A stretch of 53,568 nucleotides of DNA from Calothrix sp. PCC 7103 (GTDB taxonomy: Bacteria > Cyanobacteriota > Cyanobacteriia > Cyanobacteriales > Nostocaceae), in contig NZ_KB217478.1 in NCBI RefSeq assembly GCF_000331305.1, positions 10,976 to 64,543 on the forward strand. Direction: 5' to 3'. The notes under the pieces are model-generated. The model did no database searches and had not been told where the DNA came from. It worked only from the letters and a program-made list of their open reading frames with translations. This document shows positions 1 through 7,451 of the stretch, one piece after another. The position numbers were made by a program, and so were the translations under genes. Each line of letters begins with the position of its first letter. Position 1 is the stretch's first letter.

Positions 1-540
1 TATATAAATTTAAAAAACTGAGTATTCACGCTGCGACTAGGTTCGCTGGAGTAGACGACAAAGTTATAAAGGCAGTTTGAAAGTGCGGAACAAACATCGT
101 CTTAATTAGCCACAAAGCATATGGTGCAAAGATTTTAAGGTGCGGAACAAGCAGGTTGAAAAACGAAAGGAACATTCAAGATTAAGTTGCTCAACCCAGA
201 GCCAGTACAATACTGCTCGGTTAAGGAAATAAAGCAGGCTGAAACCCTTAATATTGCGTTGTTTTTCATATCTAAAAAGGCTTAACCGAGCAGTATTGAG
301 AGCCAGTATATTTTGAGTTTCCAAATATCTGTGCCGGACTCGACTGGGGCAATGCGTTACCAAAACTTTTACTCAACCCAGGTTTGTACTGACACCTGAA
401 AACACTGCGTATATCTTTAAACCGAGAAATACGACTAAAACTGGAAAGTATGGATTTGGGAGTAGGCATATTCCAGCGCTCGAAACCGCAAGAGCTTTTA
501 TTAAAGAAAAATTAATTTCTCCATCCTCTGAAATCCTTTA
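1..540. other. Gene-poor left edge with short repeats
   Basis: No convincing gene is visible. The minus-strand open frames at 106-469 have no recognisable domain and no ribosome binding site. Two short repeats are present: an 11-base direct repeat (GTGCGGAACAA at 83-93 and 140-150) and a perfect 17-base inverted repeat (209-225 with 281-297). The stretch resembles decayed DNA next to the CHAT remnant that follows. Confidence 0.5.
209..297. repeat. 17-bp perfect inverted repeat with 55-base loop
   Basis: The arm at 209-225 (AATACTGCTCGGTTAAG) is the exact reverse complement of 281-297. Next to each arm is a similar GAGCCAGTA word (about 199-207 and 300-308), so the flanks are partly duplicated too. 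This could be the remains of a small foldback element; there is no T-run to make it a terminator. Confidence 0.6.
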
Positions 541-955
541 TCAGGTAAAATAGAAGCACTGCAAAAAGAAAAACCAATTAGGAAAAAAACGGTTAGCGAT
601 AGTAGCGGATGGCGCCTTACGAACCATACCCTTCGCAGCACTCGCAGACCCAAATATTTTGGCGCCATCCTACCAGCCACTAATGGTAAATCATGAAATC
701 GTCAATTTACCTTCTGTTACTGCTATCGCCACTCAACGACAACGATTTAATAATAACCAGAAGGCGCCTAAAACTCTCGCAGTACTTGCTGACCCAATAT
801 TTGATGCTAGTGATGAGAGAGTTACGGGTAAACTACCTTCCCTTGCTCCAGAATTAAACCTTGACCGTTCGAGCTTGCAACGAGCATTAAAAAATATCAA
901 ACTTTTCTATAACTCCTTGTATTATTTTATTTGCAAGCCGCGAAACTGTGTATAG
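541..955 (+). pseudogene. CHAT-domain protease-like fragment (remnant)
   Basis: The frame reads without a stop from about 577, giving KRLAIVADGALRTIPFAAL, then LMVNHEIVNLPSVTA. Both are hallmarks of the CHAT (caspase HetF-associated with TPR) domain common in filamentous cyanobacteria. The frame closes at 955 with an unrelated tail (FYNSLYYFICKPRNC). The TPR part expected upstream is missing and no start codon fits, so only a piece of the C-terminal CHAT domain remains. The His and Cys needed for protease activity cannot both be placed in the piece, so it is probably inactive. The CHAT call is family knowledge; the decay is read directly. Confidence 0.65.
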
Positions 956-1180
956 ATTATTTTCTTTCTTGCACAATCAAATTCTTCGCACGAGCGACTT
1001 TTTGGCAAATTATACATTTAAATTGGCGCCGATTTATCTCTAAAAAAATTGGGTTCTCGCCAAAAGATAAATATTTAATAGCATGAATACTTTATCAAAA
1101 TGATAATATTTTGATTATTTTTTAAATAATTAATATTAATGATATACTGATTTTATCACAATCTTTCTAGCAAAAAGTGT

Positions 1181-1987
1181 ATGACGGCAGACCCACTTTT
1201 TTATGAAATCTTCAAAGAAATACCCGAACTATTCTTTGATTTAATCGGTGAATCGGAGAAAGACGCAAGCATCTATAAATTTAGCGCACCATAAATCAAA
1301 CAAAGGGGTTTTCGTTTAGATGGCTTGCTATTAACTCCTGAAAATTACCCCAACGAACCAATTTACTTTATTGAAGCCCACTCATATAAAGACCATAACT
1401 TCTATAACCAATTTTTTGCCAAAATCATTCTTTACTTGACTCAGTATCAACCACCAAATCAAGATTGGTTTGCTATAGTCATTTATGATGTGAAAGCTAA
1501 CGAAGGAAATTTCCCCGGATATTTGAATTGTTTTCTACCGTATCTACGCTGCTTTTATCTGGATGAACTAGCGAAAAAGCCCAACCAATCTCTGGCAGTA
1601 GGAGTAATGCGGTTAATTGTCGAAAATAAAAGCCAAGAAAAAACGGGAGAGCTTGCCAGACAGTTAATGAACCAAGCACAACAGGAACTTACCGATACCA
1701 TCTTAGAGGAAAAAGTTTTAGAATTTATTAAAGCGGTTGTGATTGACAAATTTGCGTTCCTTAGTAGGGAGGAATTAGAAGCTATGTTAAATTTAGATTC
1801 TTTAAAACAAAGTAAAGTCTACCAAGAAGCTAAAGAAGAAGGGAAAGAAGAAGGTTCGCTCTTAACACTCAAATTTAGAGTAATCGAAAGATTGTGTAAA
1901 TGGCGCCGTTGTGTACATGATATAGACCCCCTGTTTTTACCTCGGTGTACTAATTTCTCTGTATTGATTCTATACTTCGGCAATTAG
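1181..1987 (+). pseudogene. DUF2887/Rpn-like nuclease family gene with internal stop
   Basis: ATG at 1181 opens MTADPLFYEIFKEIPELFFD, the characteristic start of the cyanobacterial DUF2887 (Rpn/PD-(D/E)XK-related) proteins. After 37 codons an in-frame TAA at 1292-1294 interrupts APxIKQ; a GAA-to-TAA change would explain it. The same frame then continues with GFRLDGLLLTP, PIYFIEAHSYKD and the coiled EAKEEGKEEG segment to 1987. The last ~30 residues (from about CKWRRC) do not look like the family's usual C-terminus, so the 3' end has been replaced as well. Related proteins are mobile-element-linked nucleases of poorly known role. Translation could restart downstream, but the conserved N-terminal part would be lost. 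Confidence 0.75.
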
Positions 1988-2611
1988 CTGCTAGTTGTTA
2001 CGACAAGGATGACAAAAAATACTATTTTGATGATGTTCTTCAATATGTACTAATTCATCCTCATACTCCATTAGATTTACTTGAAAAACTAGCAACTGAT
2101 AAAAGTTATGAAATTCGTGGTGGTGTAGCGAAGAATCCTAGTATACCTATTATTTTGTTGGAACAACTAGCTAATGATGAAGATAAAGGAGTCCGCAGTG
2201 TTGCTTATACGAACCGGGAGCAAGCTTAAAACTTCACCCAGCTATACGTTGGAGCAGAAAAAAGCTATTTTAAATAGTTTAGCTAATACAAATGAACAAT
2301 CTCTAGTACCGCTCGGCGTAAATGTATAGACCTTTTTTAAGGGTTATAAACCGCAGTATTTTCGTTGATTACAATGGTATGCTTACTTGCGCCAAGCAGT
2401 ACTAGCCCGTTTAGCCGTTTTTCTGAGTGATTATGCTAAAGAATCATTACTGGTATCAAATTTTTCGTCTCCATCGTGGTTAGAAAGATACGCCATATCT
2501 CAAAATGCAAACACTCCAAGTGATATTTTGAAACATTTAGAGAAAGATGGTAATCGAATTGTACGCGCTGCCGCGAGAGCTAATCAAAGGCGCCGTCAAG
2601 AATCAGAATGA
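1988..2611 (+). pseudogene. Leucine-rich-repeat-variant (LRV) protein, frameshifted
   Basis: Two frames contain pieces of one repeat protein. Frame 1 (from about 2053) gives HPHTPLDLLEKLATD and SYEIRGGVAKNPSIP, then EQLANDEDKGVRSVAYTN before a stop near 2227. Frame 2 (2387-2611) gives RLAVFLSDYAKESLL, SWLERYAISQNANTP and DGNRIVRAAARAN. These are typical LRV/HEAT-like repeat units of cyanobacterial proteins (P-x-x-x-L-x-x-L-A-x-D repeats), and the last piece is the family's usual C-terminus. At least one frameshift and several stops separate the pieces, so the gene is dead. It continues the decayed block that starts at the CHAT remnant. Confidence 0.65.
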
Positions 2612-2985
2612 ACTGTAATTAGCAAGATTTTTTATTGAGTTTGATGTTTGCAGCTACACAAACTATGAAATTGAAAAATATCGTAAACATAAAATATTCA
2701 AAATTCATACATAGACTCGTTTATTTTGTTTGAGCAGTATTTACTATATTGATTGGTTAAAAAACTTTTTTATATACCTGTTAAGTTTTGCTTGCAGAAC
2801 TATTTTTTTGTGTGTATATTCAAAAGAATAGCAAGGTGAAAGGTTGGTTTTACCGAGATTTGGTAAAGGTTGAATAGAATTGGCGCCTTTTATATAATCA
2901 CCTCTAAAGCTAGCTAGATTAAATATGAGGTAATTCTAAAATAAACCTGGAGCGCGCGATTGGTAAGGTGTTCGAGGATACCTGA
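2612..2985. promoter_or_regulatory. Leader region of the membrane-protein operon
   Basis: No gene is seen in this ~370-base AT-rich gap. It must hold the promoter of the co-directional cluster that starts at 2986. A short inverted repeat, TTTACC-N7-GGTAAA (near 2852-2870), is a possible operator. A GGCGCC site is at about 2882. No -10/-35 pair is clear enough to name. Confidence 0.3.
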
Positions 2986-3387
2986 ATGGTGCTAAAAAAC
3001 ATTTTCATGTTGTATACGCGAACAACGCTAGCAGCAAGATATGGAATAACAACAACTAGCTTAAAAGAGTGGTATTCGCCCGCTGGCGTAATTCCACCAC
3101 GCAAAAAAGGAGGGTTTTTCAAAGAAATTGATATTGAACAATTGGATTTTTTGTGCATTGCTACTCGCTATGTGAAAGTCACAAAGAATGAATATCAATT
3201 AAACGTCTTACCAATGGGAGGATTAAGCGAGTATGTATTAAGTAGCCACAAAATACCGCTGAAAGATTTTTTACTAGACCCGAAGTATGTCAATCAAGAA
3301 GATGAAGTAGTAATTGAAGTATTGAGGAGATTAGAAAACGATGCAGCATATCAATCAAGTGGTTTCACAGTTGAAAGTGCAGCGTGA
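2986..3387 (+). CDS. Small protein with MerR/excisionase-like HTH N-terminus
   Basis: 133 residues. ATG 2986 has a GAGG sequence 8 bases upstream. Residues ~9-45 (YTRTTLAARYGITTTSLKEW, then VIPPRKKGGFF) resemble the winged helix-turn-helix of MerR/excisionase proteins: a helix, the turn YGITT, a second helix and a wing with PPR-KKGG. Residues ~46-130 have no recognised domain. It is the first gene of a co-directional series to 12.4 kb and could be its regulator, though a structural role in the same machine is equally possible. The next gene overlaps its 3' end by 47 bases, implying coupled translation. The HTH is inferred from pattern only. Confidence 0.6.
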   Translation: MVLKNIFMLYTRTTLAARYGITTTSLKEWYSPAGVIPPRKKGGFFKEIDIEQLDFLCIATRYVKVTKNEYQLNVLPMGGLSEYVLSSHKIPLKDFLLDPKYVNQEDEVVIEVLRRLENDAAYQSSGFTVESAA

Positions 3388-3649
3388 TGAGATTTTGGCT
3401 GTATGTGAAATGTTTACGTTGGATGTAAATGGCGACCAGTTACCATCAGATACTGTTGAATTTTTGAAGAAAATCAAAGATATTTCATCTGAAGGCAATA
3501 TTTCTTTTTTGGTAGCTGCTAATCACGTACTAGAAATGCAGCAGCAAGCAAAAAAAGTTTCTGCTGATGGTTATCAATTTGACGCGCGCTCTTACATTAA
3601 GCAGCGGTTTGGTAAAGACCCTGAAACGAAGCGAAAGATAGCTTTGTAG
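3341..3649 (+). CDS. Small hypothetical protein (operon gene 2)
   Basis: 102 residues, starting inside the previous gene; GAGGAGA lies ~10 bases before ATG 3341. Predicted mostly helical and charged (VSQLKVQRDEILAVCEM near the N-terminus, FLKKIKDISSEGN in the middle) with a basic end (RFGKDPETKRKIAL). No signal peptide or membrane segment and no recognised family. The overlap with the HTH protein suggests the two act together. Coding is supported by the ribosome binding site and tight packing. Confidence 0.6.
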   Translation: MQHINQVVSQLKVQRDEILAVCEMFTLDVNGDQLPSDTVEFLKKIKDISSEGNISFLVAANHVLEMQQQAKKVSADGYQFDARSYIKQRFGKDPETKRKIAL

Positions 3650-3666
3650 GGATTTTATACAATGAC

Positions 3667-3969
3667 ATGCCAGTTGCGTATCAATTGGGTGATACACGTT
3701 TCATGTCAATTATTGAAGCTTCCACACATGTATTACGTGACCGCTTAACTAATGGTAGTTCTTCAACGGGATGTACAAAAAACGCGGCTGAGTTCGGCGC
3801 CGCACAGGAAAGGGCACTACAAGCTATTGATGTAAATTTTTTCGAGAATATCAACTGGGGAGCGGGAGAACACCCAATGCTGCTGGGTGCATCGACACAA
3901 CCGCAAAAACAATTGAAGTCATCCAATCCGAAGACTTCTGCATCAGCGAAGAACTCACCACCAAAATGA
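3667..3969 (+). CDS. Small hypothetical protein (operon gene 3)
   Basis: 100 residues; N-terminus MPVAYQLGDTRFMSIIEAST, C-terminal third rich in Ser, Lys, Gln and Pro (low complexity). No membrane segment or known motif. It fills the gap between the second operon gene and the first membrane protein, and its stop overlaps the next start in the arrangement ATGATG near 3966. Likely real because of this packing, but no function can be offered. Confidence 0.5.
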   Translation: MPVAYQLGDTRFMSIIEASTHVLRDRLTNGSSSTGCTKNAAEFGAAQERALQAIDVNFFENINWGAGEHPMLLGASTQPQKQLKSSNPKTSASAKNSPPK

Positions 3970-4232
3970 TGCCCATCGCGGTTGATTTTCGTAACCGTGC
4001 GCTGACTAGTTTAAGTAATGCTGGGTTTACAGCATTGATAATTATGGGTTTTTCTACTTTTTCAGGGCTGTTGATTGGGTGGTATGTTAGCCAACCGCCA
4101 AACTCTCAAAAAGTAGAAGTCAAGCCTGAACCAATATTAAATGGTGGGTTTTGGGGCACTGTGATTGGCTTGTTGATTGGTATAGGTGTTGTATTAAATA
4201 AAACCAGGGAACTGAAAGATGGGAGCAATTAA
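3966..4232 (+). CDS. Small two-helix membrane protein
   Basis: 88 residues with two strongly hydrophobic segments, about 21-41 (FTALIIMGFSTFSGLLIGWY) and 61-77 (GFWGTVIGLLIGIGVVL). A polar loop rich in Pro and Lys separates them. It overlaps genes on both sides. The size, the two helices and the position beside another two-helix protein recall pilin-like or VirB2/VirB3-like subunits of secretion systems, but no sequence motif proves this. It belongs to the putative DNA-transfer operon. Confidence 0.65.
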   Translation: MMPIAVDFRNRALTSLSNAGFTALIIMGFSTFSGLLIGWYVSQPPNSQKVEVKPEPILNGGFWGTVIGLLIGIGVVLNKTRELKDGSN

Positions 4233-4440
4233 TTTTTTGGTCAACGGTTTGGCAGGATTGGGTTTGAATGTGACTATTTCTTCAGTTATAGGGACGTTGA
4301 CTGGTGTGGGCGCCTCGCTTGCATTCAACCCACTGCTAATGGTAGCCGGAGTGTTGATAGGCGGCGCCACTGTAGCAATATTACGTGCAACTGAACGCCC
4401 GAAACGCTGTTTTGTGGTGATTGATGGAGGTGTCAGTTAA
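4219..4440 (+). CDS. Small Gly-rich membrane protein
   Basis: 73 residues, overlapping the previous gene by 14 bases. Residues 4-55 are almost entirely Gly, Ala, Val, Leu and Ile, consistent with two tightly packed transmembrane helices; a basic stretch (RATERPKRC) follows, then a short soluble end. The composition resembles small prepilin/VirB2-type or holin-like proteins. Which of these it is cannot be decided from sequence. Its stop overlaps the following ATG by one base. Confidence 0.65.
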   Translation: MGAINFLVNGLAGLGLNVTISSVIGTLTGVGASLAFNPLLMVAGVLIGGATVAILRATERPKRCFVVIDGGVS

Positions 4441-5315
4441 TGCAACATTCTTCACCAAAACAACGTTATGGGGTTGTTGATGGGAGTAAGCAGCGAAAAC
4501 CAATACCGCAAAATACTTTACTTTTATTGTTGGGCATAGCTGGATTATTAGTTTTGGTGACAATTTCGTTGATTGCAGCATCAAAGCAACGAGTTGATGT
4601 AAACGCCATAAACGGTAATGAAGATAAATCTGAAGTAGTTGCAGCTAAACAACAATTACAAGTAGCACGCGAAGCAGTACTTGAAAAATTATCCCGAACT
4701 GACTATTCGACAAATTTGCGCCTTAATAATCCAGATGGAACCTCAATGGTCGGTTGGCGCCAGTTAGCAGCAGCGCGTTGGTCACAGGATATAAAAGCTT
4801 ATATCGAATCGGAGCGTAATCGTAATCAACAAGGCAATCCATTTTACCGGATGCATATGACACCTGGTTTAGAGGTTGAGAGGATACGAACTCTCGATAC
4901 TTTTGGCGAAGTGTCAGGTGGAAATAACGAGTTTTATTTGTCTTACACAGACACGGAGGGTACAGAAGTAAAGCAAAAATTACCAGCGAGCGCGGTTGCG
5001 TATTTACTGCTGGGTAAACTTGAAGCGATTGATTTGGCGCATAATCTCGAAAGTCAACCTAGTGTTGATTTTACGCGGATGCTAACTGAGATTCAGCGTG
5101 GATACAAGCCTTATGTTGACAGCCAAAAACAATTATTGAGAGCGCAAGGGTACTCTGACCCCCTCAAACAAATGAGCGATGTAAATAAGGCGGTTGAAGA
5201 GTTGCAATTATTAGAGCAATTACGGCGTCAACAGTTAAAGGAATTGTATCGAAAGGGGGCGCCAGAGCCAAAACCAGTAATCAAAGGCGGTGATGGAAAT
5301 GGAGGCAAGAAGTAA
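4440..5315 (+). CDS. Single-pass membrane protein with large soluble domain
   Basis: 291 residues: a short basic N-terminus, one transmembrane helix (about 26-47, NTLLLLLGIAGLLVLVTISL), then a mostly helical soluble domain with heptad-like Leu/Gln stretches (around 60-85 and 225-265), ending in a Lys/Gly-rich tail. The topology resembles VirB8/VirB10-like bridging proteins of envelope-spanning machines, but no family signature is recognised. It is translationally coupled to its neighbours (one base overlap at the start, 26 at the end). Confidence 0.65.
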   Translation: MQHSSPKQRYGVVDGSKQRKPIPQNTLLLLLGIAGLLVLVTISLIAASKQRVDVNAINGNEDKSEVVAAKQQLQVAREAVLEKLSRTDYSTNLRLNNPDGTSMVGWRQLAAARWSQDIKAYIESERNRNQQGNPFYRMHMTPGLEVERIRTLDTFGEVSGGNNEFYLSYTDTEGTEVKQKLPASAVAYLLLGKLEAIDLAHNLESQPSVDFTRMLTEIQRGYKPYVDSQKQLLRAQGYSDPLKQMSDVNKAVEELQLLEQLRRQQLKELYRKGAPEPKPVIKGGDGNGGKK

Positions 5316-5808
5316 AAAAGGCACTTACTTAGTTAGTTTTGTGGTTAGTGTCGCTTGCTTAGGATTAAGCATTTTCAATGTTATCTACTCGTTTAAGCAG
5401 GATTTGGTGGAGACTAATTACCAAGAAAGTAGTCGAACTGGGATTGTAGCGATTTCATCACCGGGAAAGAATTTGCACTTGTTATGTGGCGTTGTATTTT
5501 TTGGAGGTTTTATATACTTTCTGTACCTAGGATTAAAGGGATACAACTCAAGTATTTACGTAGAATCCGCTTTGGGGCAGGAGTCCGAGGACCACCTCAA
5601 AGCCCAACCTGAAAATGTTAACGCTTCGAGTCAGCAGTTAGAACCGCAATCAAATTTAATCAAACATCCCCATCTGCGATTAGTGCATCCAACTGCTGAT
5701 GGTGTAATACCACATCATACAAACACTAATGTTGTAGTTCCAGCAAACAAATTGGCGCCGGATGAATTTAGAAAAGCTATAGACTCAGAGGATTTTTGGA
5801 GCGATTAG
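5290..5808 (+). CDS. Two-helix membrane protein with acidic/His-rich tail
   Basis: 172 residues. Hydrophobic segments at about 12-34 (TYLVSFVVSVACLGLSIF) and 62-82 (LHLLCGVVFFGGFIYFLYL), followed by a ~90-residue polar tail with several His residues (KHPHLRLVHP, HHTNTN). The GTG at 5290 is followed at once by ATG, and a purine-rich AAAGGCGG precedes it. No family recognised. Member of the same coupled operon. Confidence 0.6.
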   Translation: MMEMEARSKKGTYLVSFVVSVACLGLSIFNVIYSFKQDLVETNYQESSRTGIVAISSPGKNLHLLCGVVFFGGFIYFLYLGLKGYNSSIYVESALGQESEDHLKAQPENVNASSQQLEPQSNLIKHPHLRLVHPTADGVIPHHTNTNVVVPANKLAPDEFRKAIDSEDFWSD

Positions 5809-5817
5809 GAGTATTAA

Positions 5818-6339
5818 ATGTCAAATCGTGGTGGTGCAAATAAAACTCGTGATTTAGATGTAGATTTTTCAGGAGGTGGGAATTTGGTTCCGATGAATAA
5901 TTTGGCTAACATGCTAAATTCTGCAATGCAGCAAAATGGTGGTGTTATTAACACAACAGCACAAACTGTATCTCAGCCAACACCGATAATATATCCCTCT
6001 CAAATATCTCAACAGGCGCCTTCTGTTCGTATGCAAGACCGCTTGTCAAGGCGCCGTGTACCAGAAATTGAAATTGATTACGTAGAAACTTACAAAGCAC
6101 ATAGGTTTCACCCCCAAAACCCGTGGCGTTATTTCTGGCATCCAGTTACATGGTGTGGCAATATTCTTGGTTCACCCGTTGGGGTATGTTGTACTGCTGC
6201 GTTTTTAGTACTAAGCGCCATTGGGTTTGTACTTAATTCCCAAATCACAGGACCTGGTTATGCGGCAGGTAAAGAAATCAAAGTTATTCCTGATAATTTA
6301 CCTTCGCTGGCAGTGCCAGTAGTACGTCGATTGAATTAG
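5818..6339 (+). CDS. Membrane protein with long disordered N-terminus
   Basis: 173 residues. The first ~70 are polar and Asn/Gln/Ser-rich with GGG turns, probably disordered. A basic patch (QDRLSRRRV) follows, then one hydrophobic segment near 119-140 (SPVGVCCTAAFLVLSAIGFV). TAG-GAGTATTAA separates it from the previous gene and provides the ribosome binding site. Unrecognised; part of the small-membrane-protein set. Confidence 0.6.
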   Translation: MSNRGGANKTRDLDVDFSGGGNLVPMNNLANMLNSAMQQNGGVINTTAQTVSQPTPIIYPSQISQQAPSVRMQDRLSRRRVPEIEIDYVETYKAHRFHPQNPWRYFWHPVTWCGNILGSPVGVCCTAAFLVLSAIGFVLNSQITGPGYAAGKEIKVIPDNLPSLAVPVVRRLN

Positions 6340-6349
6340 GAGCAATGTA

Positions 6350-6706
6350 GTGTGGAGTCGGATTATATTTTGGTGTTTGTTTGTGCTTTGGATTTTAGAT
6401 ATCCTGCAACCTGGATATATGAGATTTTACGATGCAAGGAGTGTTTTATCTAATGTTGCAGCAGTTGCGATGAAATCTAAGGTTGTAAATAGCCCCAGAG
6501 CAAATACCATTAAGTCCGCTCCCAGGAATAATAACGATGAATATATAGATATAGATGCAGCCTGTCCGGCGCCGACAAACGATTTTGAAAGACTCGCACG
6601 CATTCAAGCAATTGGCTGTGAATCAGTTGGCGGTGTCGGCTTCCGTCCCCGCAGTCGCCTCAACGGGGGGGGAACCCCCGCACGGCGCTGCTCTCCGCCA
6701 AACTGA
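6350..6706 (+). CDS. Small membrane-anchored protein ending in a dispersed repeat
   Basis: 118 residues from a GTG start at 6350 with AGGAGCAA upstream. One N-terminal hydrophobic helix (residues 5-20, IIFWCLFVLWILDIL) is followed by a polar domain. From about base 6645 the DNA is a GC-rich, C/G-run repeat that codes the odd tail RSRLNGGGTPARRCSPPN. The native C-terminus was therefore probably replaced or extended by repeat insertion. Function unknown. Confidence 0.5.
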   Translation: MWSRIIFWCLFVLWILDILQPGYMRFYDARSVLSNVAAVAMKSKVVNSPRANTIKSAPRNNNDEYIDIDAACPAPTNDFERLARIQAIGCESVGGVGFRPRSRLNGGGTPARRCSPPN

Positions 6707-6712
6707 TGAACT
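6645..6712. repeat. GC-rich short dispersed repeat
   Basis: CGTCCCCGCAGTCGCCTCAA followed by a G8 run, AACCCCCGCACGGCGCTGC and TCTCC contrasts sharply with the AT-rich surroundings and contains a G-run/C-run foldback (GGGGG-AA-CCCCC type). Similar small C/G-run repeats are scattered through Nostocales genomes. It overlaps the 3' end of the gene that starts at 6350. Confidence 0.5.
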
Positions 6713-6739
6713 CGAAGAGTAAGCGAAATCCCCCTCGTA

Positions 6740-7414
6740 ATGAGAATAATTTTTGAAATTGGTGAAAGTTGTAAGCATCAATCTCAAGCTTCTGTTAATC
6801 AATCAAGTACAGATGATGCTTCTAAAAGTTTTGATGATTGGAAATATGCAATTGCGTCTGTTGTATTGGTTGTACTAATGGTATCTCCAGCATCAGGTAG
6901 TCTTGAGTCATTAACAATAGTACACAAGCTTCAATCAATAGTGGGCACATTACCACAGAAAGGCGCCTCTACAACATCCCCAGTCGCTGTTCGAGTATTA
7001 AAGCGTGCGCGCGCGTGGATAGGACGTGATTTCAAGCCAGGTGAAGGAGAGCGATGTGCTGATTTTGTACGTAACATTCTTGCTGAAGCACAGGTTGAAG
7101 GTGTGGGAGTTACAAATAAACCTTGGGATGCAGGTAAGCAGACTAACAATGGCGAATTAATGGCGCGCTCGTTCTTTGGCAGTGACATTGGTAAGGTGAT
7201 GACTGACCAAAATCAATTCTTGCCTGGTGACTTAATTGGTTTGACCAATACTTATGGTAGTTTCCCAACTGGAGCTATTACTCACGTTGGTATTTATGTG
7301 GGTAATGGCGAGTTTATTGATAGAAGTACTCGTTCCGAACCTGTAAGGCAAAGACATATTCGACGTTCTTTCCCTAATGCGCGCGTTATTGCAGTGCGTC
7401 CACATGTTTATTAA
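6740..7414 (+). CDS. Membrane-anchored NlpC/P60-like peptidoglycan hydrolase
   Basis: 224 residues. One transmembrane helix (about 36-53) is followed by a Cys-His peptidase domain: GERCADFVRNIL with the probable nucleophile Cys106, then PGDLIGL (about 162-168) and THVGIYVGNGEFID with the probable catalytic His182. Proteins of this fold cleave peptide bonds in peptidoglycan. The N-terminal anchor would place the domain on the periplasmic side. Beside an FtsK-like pump and a lysozyme-like protein, the natural role is local wall opening during DNA transfer. A phage-derived lysin is the alternative. The start context is weak (ATG at 6740, GTAATGAG). Confidence 0.75.
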   Translation: MRIIFEIGESCKHQSQASVNQSSTDDASKSFDDWKYAIASVVLVVLMVSPASGSLESLTIVHKLQSIVGTLPQKGASTTSPVAVRVLKRARAWIGRDFKPGEGERCADFVRNILAEAQVEGVGVTNKPWDAGKQTNNGELMARSFFGSDIGKVMTDQNQFLPGDLIGLTNTYGSFPTGAITHVGIYVGNGEFIDRSTRSEPVRQRHIRRSFPNARVIAVRPHVY

Positions 7415-7451
7415 ATCGAGATTTTTTTATGAATAACATTGAGGTCAAACA

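Noticed and set aside
83..150. Two copies of GTGCGGAACAA as a possible CRISPR array
   Set aside because: Only two 11-base copies with irregular spacing and no further repeats or cas genes.
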